NCBI GenBank assembly: GCA_028290225.1
Contig: JAQGKH010000111.1
Location: forward strand, 1-5,262
DNA from: Devosia sp.
GTDB lineage: Bacteria > Pseudomonadota > Alphaproteobacteria > Rhizobiales > Devosiaceae
Length of the DNA stretch: 5,262 nucleotides
Direction: 5' to 3'
The position numbers were made by a program, and so were the translations under genes. The notes below the pieces were generated by a model, which saw only the letters and a list, made by a program, of their open reading frames with translations, was not told the origin of the DNA and searched no databases. Position 1 is the first letter of the stretch. Each line of letters starts with the position of its first letter. Positions 1-5,262 of the stretch are shown piece after piece.

Positions 1-1779
1 CCCGCCGCCGGGCCGCGCTTTTTCTGGCATTATGTTGGGCAGGCCAAGCTGCCATTCCTGGCGCTGCTGGTGCTGGGCGGAGCGGTAGCGCTGGTGGAAG
101 CGGCGCTGTTTTATTATGTCGGGCGCCTCGTCGATATCCTTGATGCCGCGGACCAGGGCGCGGGCTGGGACGGGCTGCTGGCCAGCGCCGGCACCGAACT
201 CGCCATCATGCTGGTTGTGGTCCTGGGCGTGCGCTTTCTGGTCACCTGGCTGTCGGCGGCGGTGGAAGAGCAAACGGTCAATCTCGGCTTCTACAATCTC
301 GTGCGCTGGCAGGCCTATGGGCATGTGATCCGGCAAAGCCTGTCGTTCTTCCAGAACGATTTCTCCGGCTCGATTGCCAGCAAAGTCTGGCAAAGCGGTG
401 GCGCGGTCGGCGATTTCATGGTCGCGCTGCTCCAGGTGGTGTGGTTCATCGCGGTTTATGCGCTGACGACGCTGGTGCTGGTGGGACAGCTGGATTGGCG
501 GCTGGGCGGCGCGGTCGCGCTGTGGATCGGAGCGTTTTCGCTGCTGGCCTGGTATTATGTGCCGCGCATGCGCCAGCGCTCCGCAGCGGCGGCGGAGGCC
601 GCATCGGCGCTCAATGGCCGCATCGTCGACAGTTTTGGCAATATCCAGACGCTCAAGCTGTTCGGCTCCAGCGAGGAAGACGACCGCTTCGTGCGCAGGG
701 GTTTCGAGGGGTTCATCGAGGCCATGCGCAGCCTTGCGCGCACCCTGGTGGGGGTGCGCTCGGCCATGGGCATGCTGTCGGGCGTGGCGATTGCCGGCAT
801 CGGCGCGCTGTCGGTGCATCTGTGGACGCAGGGGCTGATCTCGGTGGGCGGGGTCGCGTTTACCCTGGGCCTGGTGCTGCGGCTCTATAATCTCCTCGGC
901 CGCATGATGAACCAGCTCAACGGCCTGATGCGCAATTACGGCACCGCGCAGAACTCGGCCGAGCTGATCGCGCGGCCGCTGGGGCTGGTCGACCAGCCCG
1001 ATGCTCCGCCGCTGGTGGTGGAGCAGGGACATATCCGCTTCGAAAACATCTCCTTTCATTACGGCAAGCCGGGCGGGGTGATCGAGCAGTTGAGCCTCGA
1101 TATCGCGCCGGGGGAACGGGTGGGGCTGATCGGGCGCTCGGGGGCGGGTAAATCCACGCTGGTGAACCTGCTGCTGCGCTTTTACGATCTGGAAAGCGGG
1201 CGCATCAGCATCGATGGGCAGGATATCGCCGGGGTGACGCAGGCGTCGCTGCGGGCCAATATCGGCGTCGTGACGCAGGACACGGCGCTGCTGCATCGCT
1301 CGGTGCGCGCCAATATCGTATTTGGCCGGCCCGAAGCCAGCGAAGCCGAAATGGTCAGTGCCGCCGAAATGGCCGAGGCCGATGAGTTCATCGAGACCTT
1401 GGTCGATCACCGCGGCCGCACCGGCTATGACGCACAGGTCGGCGAGCGGGGCGTCAAGCTTTCGGGCGGCCAACGCCAGCGGGTGGCGATTGCCCGGGTG
1501 CTGCTCAAGAACGCCCCCATTCTCGTGCTCGATGAAGCAACCTCAGCCCTCGACAGCGAGGTGGAAGCGGCGATCCAGAGCCAGCTGGAGCGGCTGATGG
1601 CGGGCAAGACTGTGATCGCCATTGCCCATCGGCTGTCCACCATTGCCGCCATGGACCGGCTGGTGGTGCTGGAGCGGGGCCGCATCATCGAACAGGGCAC
1701 CCATGCCGAGCTACTGGCGCTCGGACAGACCTATGCTGGGCTGTGGCAGCGGCAATCCGGTGGGTTCCTGGACCCGTAG
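1..1779 (+). CDS. ABC exporter half-transporter (fused permease and ATPase), 5' end outside window
   Basis: The reading frame is open from base 1, so the start lies upstream; 592 residues are visible, near full length for a half-transporter. The GTG at 70 falls inside the first membrane helix and is not a credible start. Hydrophobic helices lie near visible residues 17-40, 64-84, 140-162, 168-187, 254-275 and 280-297, giving the six-helix exporter fold. The ATPase domain follows from about residue 344: A-loop Tyr354, Walker A GRSGAGKST (378-386), Q-loop Gln426, signature LSGGQ (487-491), Walker B ILVLDE (507-512) with the catalytic Glu, SALD D-loop, and H-loop His543. All ATPase motifs are canonical, so the protein should hydrolyse ATP as a homodimer or as the active half of a heterodimer in the inner membrane. 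Family knowledge suggests lipid, peptide or drug export; the substrate is not readable. It converges on the sugar operon and is probably unrelated to it. Confidence 0.95.
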   Translation, partial: PAAGPRFFWHYVGQAKLPFLALLVLGGAVALVEAALFYYVGRLVDILDAADQGAGWDGLLASAGTELAIMLVVVLGVRFLVTWLSAAVEEQTVNLGFYNLVRWQAYGHVIRQSLSFFQNDFSGSIASKVWQSGGAVGDFMVALLQVVWFIAVYALTTLVLVGQLDWRLGGAVALWIGAFSLLAWYYVPRMRQRSAAAAEAASALNGRIVDSFGNIQTLKLFGSSEEDDRFVRRGFEGFIEAMRSLARTLVGVRSAMGMLSGVAIAGIGALSVHLWTQGLISVGGVAFTLGLVLRLYNLLGRMMNQLNGLMRNYGTAQNSAELIARPLGLVDQPDAPPLVVEQGHIRFENISFHYGKPGGVIEQLSLDIAPGERVGLIGRSGAGKSTLVNLLLRFYDLESGRISIDGQDIAGVTQASLRANIGVVTQDTALLHRSVRANIVFGRPEASEAEMVSAAEMAEADEFIETLVDHRGRTGYDAQVGERGVKLSGGQRQRVAIARVLLKNAPILVLDEATSALDSEVEAAIQSQLERLMAGKTVIAIAHRLSTIAAMDRLVVLERGRIIEQGTHAELLALGQTYAGLWQRQSGGFLDP

Positions 1780-1798
1780 ACGCCGGGGGGCAGTAGGC

Positions 1799-1820
1799 GG
1801 AGCGAGGTTTGCCCCGCTCC
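1799..1820. terminator. Hairpin between convergent genes, possible terminator
   Basis: The arms GGAGCG and CGCTCC, extended inward by GG/CC, enclose a four-base loop. In the minus-strand transcript the stem is nine pairs in a row including one G-U (loop CAAA); in the plus-strand transcript the same position is an A-C mismatch. It lies 19 bases after the ABC stop and 17 bases after the oxidoreductase stop, where a shared terminator would be expected. Neither side has a U-tract, so it is not a classic intrinsic terminator. It could instead protect 3' ends or act with Rho. A short second inverted repeat (ACCA/TGGT, 1821-1831) adjoins it. Confidence 0.35.
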
Positions 1821-1837
1821 ACCAGGCTGGTGCGCAA

Positions 1838-2836
1838 CTAGACCTTGGCCCAGCCGCCCGATTTCTCGCTGGCAAAGATCGCGTCCAGCACTTTCATCGA
1901 GCTGATGGCGTCCTCGATGCCCCAGGGCAGGGGCTTCTCGCCCAGCACGGCCAGGGCAAAGGCCTCGGCCTGCTCGGTATATTGATCGCAGGCCGGCAGG
2001 ATTTCGCGGCGCGCCAGCGAGCCGTCGAATGGCGCACCGGTATCGACGGTGATCGCGGTGCGTTCATTGGCCGGGGCGTTGAACGGGATGATGATGTCGA
2101 GCTTGGCCTTGGTGCCCAGCACCTGCACGCTTTGCTCGCCCGCTGCCTGGGTGGAACAAACGAAATTGAGCTGCCGTCCGTCGCCGAAGTCGGCGAGCAC
2201 GCTGGCGAGCCGGTCGGTGCCGAATTGCGGGTCCCGCTCCACCATCGCCACGACGCGCTTGGGCTCGGATTCAAACAGGAAGCGGGCGGCGGTTACGGGA
2301 TAGCAGCCGATATCCATGATGCCGCCGCCCCCGATTTCGGCTTGATTGCGCACATTGCCGGCATCGTCGTTGAAGTAGGTGAAGACGGCATTGATCGCCC
2401 GCACTTCGCCGAGTTCGCCCGACCGGATGATCTCGCGCGCCCGCAGCCATTGCGGATGGAAGCGGATCATGAAGGCTTCCAGCACGATGCGGTCGGGCGG
2501 GCATTCACGCAGGTGCTCGGCGTCTGCCGCTGAAAGGGCGATCGGCTTTTCGCACAGCACATGCTTGCCCGCCTTGGCGGCGGCCACGGTCATGGGAACG
2601 TGCAGGTGATTGGGCAGCGGATTGTAGATCGCGTCGATTTCGGGATCGGCAAACAGCTCCTCATAGGAGCCATAGGCCTTGGGGATGCCCAGCTTGGCGG
2701 CGGCGGCCTGCGCCTTGCCCAGATCGCGCGAGGCGATGGCGGTCACCTCCGAGTGCGCCGAGGCCATGATGCCCGGCGTTACCTTTTCCATGCCGATATT
2801 GGCGGTCGACAAAATCCCCCAGCGTATCTTTTTCAA
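1838..2836 (-). CDS. Gfo/Idh/MocA-family NAD(P)-dependent oxidoreductase (copy 1)
   Basis: This 332-residue cytosolic protein has no signal peptide. The N-terminal Rossmann fold opens with KKIRWGILSTANIG (2-15) and continues through YNPLPNHLH (71-79) to the family signature EKP (96-98), where Lys97 is the expected catalytic lysine. The C-terminal substrate domain carries EAFMIRFHPQW (120-130) and GGGGIMDIGCYP (169-180), with Asp175 and Tyr179 at the usual active-site positions. The GCYP form is typical of the branch containing dimeric dihydrodiol dehydrogenases and NADP-dependent D-xylose dehydrogenases, so sugar oxidation is plausible, but the substrate is unassigned. I chose TTG at 2836, not the upstream in-frame TTG at 2863. 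A strong AAGGAGAG sits just before 2836, and the longer start would add nine mostly basic residues encoded by the ribosome site itself. It is the last gene of the minus-strand series, 38 bases after its paralogue. The helix after EKP is about two residues shorter than in the paralogue. Confidence 0.92.
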   Translation of the reverse strand: MKKIRWGILSTANIGMEKVTPGIMASAHSEVTAIASRDLGKAQAAAAKLGIPKAYGSYEELFADPEIDAIYNPLPNHLHVPMTVAAAKAGKHVLCEKPIALSAADAEHLRECPPDRIVLEAFMIRFHPQWLRAREIIRSGELGEVRAINAVFTYFNDDAGNVRNQAEIGGGGIMDIGCYPVTAARFLFESEPKRVVAMVERDPQFGTDRLASVLADFGDGRQLNFVCSTQAAGEQSVQVLGTKAKLDIIIPFNAPANERTAITVDTGAPFDGSLARREILPACDQYTEQAEAFALAVLGEKPLPWGIEDAISSMKVLDAIFASEKSGGWAKV

Positions 2837-2841
2837 CGGCT

Positions 2842-2849
2842 CTCTCCTT
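2842..2849 (-). promoter_or_regulatory. Ribosome binding site that sets the TTG start at 2836
   Basis: The minus strand reads AAGGAGAG here, a near-consensus Shine-Dalgarno site. Its AGGAG core (2848-2844) ends seven bases before the TTG at 2836, an ideal spacing. No comparable site precedes the alternative TTG at 2863. This supports a protein beginning MKKIRWG, which matches how Rossmann-fold members of this family usually begin. Confidence 0.75.
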
Positions 2850-2874
2850 GGCCTGGTTCTCAATATTGGTGCGC

Positions 2875-3858
2875 TCAGCGGGCAGGAAAACTGCCGCCCG
2901 CCCGAGCCGCGGCATAGATGGCGTCAACGGTCGTCATATTGCCCACGGCATCGGCGCCGCCTGTGGGCAGGCTTGTGCTACCATCCAACGCCCCGAGAAA
3001 GGCCGCCAGCTGATAATCATAGGTGGTGCCGGCGCCCAGCGTGTGTTCGCGGTAGCTCTCGCCGAACCACTCGCGCAGCGAATGGCCCTTATGAGGCAGG
3101 CAGGGATTGTCGAGCTCGACGATGCCCTTTTCGCCTTCGATGCGAAGGAGGCCCCGGAAGGGCGGGCTGCTGATATCGGCAATCATCCTGGCCGGCACAT
3201 CGCCGGCAAACACCAGCTCGGCTTCCATGCGCTGATCAACCCCCAGGGGGTTGAGCACCGCGGTTGCGGAGCGCACTTCGGGCTCGCCTTCCATGAACGA
3301 GCGCAGCCAATGCACGGGATAGCACCCCAGGTCCATCATCGCCCCGCCGCCCTGGCTGGGGTCGTGGCGGATGGATGCGGGATCGAATGGGATATCGACG
3401 TGAAAGCTCGCTTGGAGCGACTTGATCGCGCCAAATGCACCGCTGTGCTTGAGGTCCAGCAGGTGCAGAAACACCGGATGGTAGCGGTCATGAAAGGCTT
3501 CGGCCAGCACGCGGCCGCTGCGTTCGGCTGCCGCCACCATTTCGGCCGCTTCGCTGGCATTGGTGGCCAGCGGCTTTTCGCACAAGACATGCTTGCCCGC
3601 TTCGAGCGCCTTGATGGTCCATTCGGCGTGGCCGGTCGGGGGCAGCGCGTTGTAGACAATGGTGACGTTGGGATCGGCCAGCAACGCATCATAGCTGTCA
3701 TGGGCGACCGGAATGTGGTGCGCTTCGGCATAGGCCCGGGCGGCGCCGGGACGCCGGGAGGCGACGGCACCGATCACGGCGTCGCTGCGCCGGCGGGTGG
3801 GCTGGATGATGGAGCGCGGCGCAATCCCCGCAGCTCCCAGAATGCCGATGCTGTGCAT
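2875..3858 (-). CDS. Gfo/Idh/MocA-family NAD(P)-dependent oxidoreductase (copy 2)
   Basis: This is a 327-residue cytosolic protein. It starts at ATG 3858, preceded by AAGGA (3869-3865) at six-base spacing. The Rossmann fold begins SIGILGAAGIA (3-13), where Ala-Ala-Gly replaces the usual Gly-rich turn. It continues through VYNALPPTGH (68-77) to EKP (94-96), with Lys95 the expected catalytic lysine. The substrate domain has EAFHDRYHP (120-128) and GGGAMMDLGCYPVHW (170-184), with Asp176, Tyr180 and a His183 that copy 1 lacks. It shares the overall plan and the HVLCEKP and GCYP blocks with copy 1 but differs widely elsewhere. The two are therefore old paralogues or separate recruits, and probably differ in substrate or step. 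The gene starts 18 bases after the enolase-superfamily gene, indicating a shared transcript. Oxidation or reduction of a sugar, polyol or lactone is inferred from family and context; the precise substrate is unknown. Confidence 0.93.
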   Translation of the reverse strand: MHSIGILGAAGIAPRSIIQPTRRRSDAVIGAVASRRPGAARAYAEAHHIPVAHDSYDALLADPNVTIVYNALPPTGHAEWTIKALEAGKHVLCEKPLATNASEAAEMVAAAERSGRVLAEAFHDRYHPVFLHLLDLKHSGAFGAIKSLQASFHVDIPFDPASIRHDPSQGGGAMMDLGCYPVHWLRSFMEGEPEVRSATAVLNPLGVDQRMEAELVFAGDVPARMIADISSPPFRGLLRIEGEKGIVELDNPCLPHKGHSLREWFGESYREHTLGAGTTYDYQLAAFLGALDGSTSLPTGGADAVGNMTTVDAIYAAARAGGSFPAR

Positions 3859-3876
3859 GGGTGGTCCTTGCGGGTG

Positions 3877-5067
3877 TTAGCGGAAAAAGTCCTGATCGTC
3901 GGGCCCCAGATAGCGCTGGGCGCGCTCGGGCACGATCTCGACCCCCATGCCCGGGCGGTCAGGCACGGTGATCATGCCGTTCTCGACCGGCGGCAGGCCC
4001 TCGACGATGTCGTTCCACCACTCGGGATCGCCATGGGTATATTCGAAGGCAATGAAATTGTTGGGCAGGGTGGCCGACACCTGCACCAGCGCCCCCAGGC
4101 CCAAAACGCCATTGGCGGTGCCATGGGGCGCCATGGTGATGCCGTGGAGGTCCGCATATTCGGCGATCCATTTGAGCTCGGCAATGCCGCCCACATCGGC
4201 GGGATCGGGACCCACCACATGCACGGCCTGGGTTTCGATCAACTCCTTGAAATTCTGCCGCAGATAAATCTGCTCGCCGGTATGGATGGGGGTCGTGGAG
4301 GTGCGCGTGAGTTCGCGATACACCCCGGCATTGACCCAGGGCGTGTAATCGCCCGAAAGCAGATCCTCGATCCAGAGGAGGTTATAGGGCTCGAGCAGGC
4401 GCGCGAGGCGAATGGCGTCGCCCAGCATCCAGCCGGGGCCGCAATCCAGCGCCAGGCCCACCTCGTCGCCCGTGACTTCCTTCATGGCGGCGACGCAATC
4501 CACGAAATGCCGGAGGCCCTTTTCGGTGATCGGGCCACGATCCAGCGCGCCATGAAAGGCGCCGGCTCCCGGTTCGCCATAATAGAAATTGGGCACTTCG
4601 CGCTTCATGGGCGAGTGAAAGCCGATGGGCTGCTTGAAGATGGTGAAGCCCTCGGGGAGGGCCATCATCTTACGCATGTCATCGGCATAATCCTCGGGGC
4701 GGTGGCCGGTGAAAGGGAAACGGACCGAGCCGTTGTAAACCCGCACTTTGTCGCGGATCTTGCCGCCCAAAAGCTTGTGCACGGGCAGGCCGGCGGCCTT
4801 GCCGGCAAGGTCCCACAGCGCCATTTCGATGACGCTGACCGCCGTGCCCCAGGGCTTGAAGCCGCCGCGCTGGCGGATCTTGAGCATCACGCGCTCAACC
4901 AGCGTCGGGTCTTCCCCGATCAAGGCTTCGCGGAACGCCAGGATATGGGGCTTGAGATAGGGCTTCCAGGTTTCGGCCTGCGCATAGCCCGAAATGCCCT
5001 CATCGGTGACGATGCGCACGATCGGGCTCTTGCCGATAATGGCACATTTCAGATCAATAATCTTCAC
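3877..5067 (-). CDS. Mandelate racemase/muconate lactonizing enzyme family protein, probable sugar-acid dehydratase
   Basis: This 396-residue enolase-superfamily enzyme has the usual length for the mandelate racemase group. The N-terminal capping domain (about 1-115) holds the mobile loop DEGISGYAQAETW (22-34) and the helix block SVIEMALWDLAGKAAGLPV (78-96). The barrel supplies the Mg2+ ligands Asp208 (LALDCG), Glu234 (WIED) and Glu265 (HTGEQ), the Asp288-His315 dyad (GPDPADVGG, APHGTANG) and Glu342 (FEYTHGD). Such enzymes abstract the proton next to a carboxylate; in catabolic operons most dehydrate aldonic or aldaric acids to 2-keto-3-deoxy acids. Two points are odd: the Lys-x-Lys position reads Lys145-Gln-Pro147, and the residue two after Asp208 is Gly, not the His of D-galactonate dehydratase. 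An insertion at about 150-180 probably shapes the pocket. GTG at 5067 is the first possible start after the in-frame stop of the upstream gene, preceded by GGGGGAAG. Racemase, epimerase or cycloisomerase activity is possible. Confidence 0.93.
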   Translation of the reverse strand: MKIIDLKCAIIGKSPIVRIVTDEGISGYAQAETWKPYLKPHILAFREALIGEDPTLVERVMLKIRQRGGFKPWGTAVSVIEMALWDLAGKAAGLPVHKLLGGKIRDKVRVYNGSVRFPFTGHRPEDYADDMRKMMALPEGFTIFKQPIGFHSPMKREVPNFYYGEPGAGAFHGALDRGPITEKGLRHFVDCVAAMKEVTGDEVGLALDCGPGWMLGDAIRLARLLEPYNLLWIEDLLSGDYTPWVNAGVYRELTRTSTTPIHTGEQIYLRQNFKELIETQAVHVVGPDPADVGGIAELKWIAEYADLHGITMAPHGTANGVLGLGALVQVSATLPNNFIAFEYTHGDPEWWNDIVEGLPPVENGMITVPDRPGMGVEIVPERAQRYLGPDDQDFFR

Positions 5068-5070
5068 GGT

Positions 5071-5078
5071 CTTCCCCC
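5071..5078 (-). promoter_or_regulatory. Ribosome binding site for the GTG start at 5067
   Basis: The minus strand reads GGGGGAAG three bases before the GTG. It is purine-rich and only a partial match to the consensus. The start does not depend on it alone: the upstream gene's TAA (5091-5089) lies in the same frame, and no other start codon occurs between that stop and 5067. A weaker site with a GTG may mean modest translation, or coupling to termination of the upstream gene. Confidence 0.5.
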
Positions 5079-5088
5079 GAAATGGTTG

Positions 5089-5262
5089 TTATGCCGGCAT
5101 GGCCTGGCTGATGGTGGCCGCGGTTTCGATGGCCGCCATGCGGATCATCTCCATGCGGGCCGGCTCGGTGCCGCTGAGAAACGGTACGCTGACCGCCGCC
5201 ACCATCTTGCCGGTCTTGGTGAACACCGGGGCGGCATAGGCCTGGATGGAAGGAGCGTTCTC
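5089..5262 (-). CDS. Probable IclR-family transcriptional regulator, C-terminal 57 residues only
   Basis: Reading the minus strand from the right edge gives an open frame of 57 codons ending in TAA at 5091-5089; the start and the DNA-binding half lie beyond the window. Visible residues 8-24 read AYAAPVFTKTGKMVAAV, followed by SVPFLSG and a final helix ending AAIETAATISQAMPA. This matches the end of the IclR effector-binding domain: a strand with APVF, a turn with D/TG, a second strand of the type VVAALSV, then a closing helix with an A-xx-IS pattern. IclR proteins bind small metabolites through this domain and often control sugar-acid or aromatic-acid catabolism. The gene ends 21 bases before the enolase-superfamily gene on the same strand, which suggests it is co-transcribed with the enzymes and may control them. 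The identification rests on a short C-terminus, so another regulator with a similar fold is possible. Confidence 0.75.
   Translation of the reverse strand, partial: ENAPSIQAYAAPVFTKTGKMVAAVSVPFLSGTEPARMEMIRMAAIETAATISQAMPA

Noticed and set aside
441..890. A 149-codon plus-strand frame inside the ABC membrane domain.
   Set aside because: It is a second-frame shadow of a strongly supported membrane-domain frame, rich in Arg, Ala and Gly and with no independent ribosome site noted.
70..1779. ABC transporter gene starting at the GTG at 70.
   Set aside because: The same frame is open to base 1 and encodes the pre-helix and first part of the first membrane helix, so the gene is cut by the window edge rather than starting at 70.
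1622..2533. A 303-codon plus-strand frame spanning the end of the ABC gene and opposite the oxidoreductase.
   Set aside because: It overlaps the conserved ABC H-loop region out of frame and runs antisense to a clear Gfo/Idh/MocA gene. Its composition (Gly, Ala, Arg, His rich) is that of a high-GC shadow frame, with no recognisable domain.
2861..2868. The palindrome CAATATTG in the gap between the two oxidoreductases, considered as an operator or internal promoter element.
   Set aside because: Eight bases of self-complementarity is too short to be meaningful alone, and the 38-bp gap shows no convincing -35/-10 pair.
1838..3858. The two oxidoreductase genes considered as one gene broken by a frameshift, or as a recent tandem duplication.
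   Set aside because: Each has its own start, ribosome site, full Rossmann domain and full C-terminal domain, and they differ over most of their length.
4994..5239. An 81-codon plus-strand frame over the operon's 5' end.
   Set aside because: It lies antisense to the enolase-superfamily start and the IclR-like C-terminus, both of which have clear family features; it has none.

Overview
The window is GC-rich, with dense coding and G/C-ending codons. Protein style suggests an alphaproteobacterium, most likely Hyphomicrobiales (Devosia-like). That placement is an impression from protein style; no taxonomic marker gene is present.

There are two convergent blocks. Bases 1-1779 on the + strand carry most of an ABC exporter half-transporter, with membrane domain and ATPase fused. 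The gene enters already open from the left edge, so its start codon lies outside. A 58-bp gap follows, holding a GC-rich hairpin that may serve as a terminator for one or both sides.

The rest, 1838-5262, is a tight minus-strand gene series read right to left. It consists of the last 57 residues of a probable IclR-family regulator (cut by the right edge), a mandelate racemase/enolase-superfamily enzyme, and two different Gfo/Idh/MocA NAD(P)-dependent oxidoreductases. Gaps are about 21, 18 and 38 bp, so co-transcription from a promoter outside the window is likely. The IclR fragment is easy to miss because it has no start codon in the window.

The minus-strand set looks like a carbohydrate or sugar-acid catabolic operon. 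In the simplest reading, one or both oxidoreductases oxidise a sugar or polyol, the enolase-superfamily enzyme dehydrates (or isomerises) the resulting acid, and the IclR protein senses a pathway intermediate. The substrate cannot be read from the sequence. No lactonase, keto-deoxy-sugar-acid kinase or aldolase, or sugar importer lies in the window. The ABC exporter is transcribed the other way and is probably unrelated.

I see no CRISPR array, mobile element, RNA gene or long repeat, and no gene-free stretch above 60 bases. The most interesting item is the enolase-superfamily enzyme: it has the metal ligands and Asp-His dyad but an unusual set of other barrel residues, so its reaction is open.
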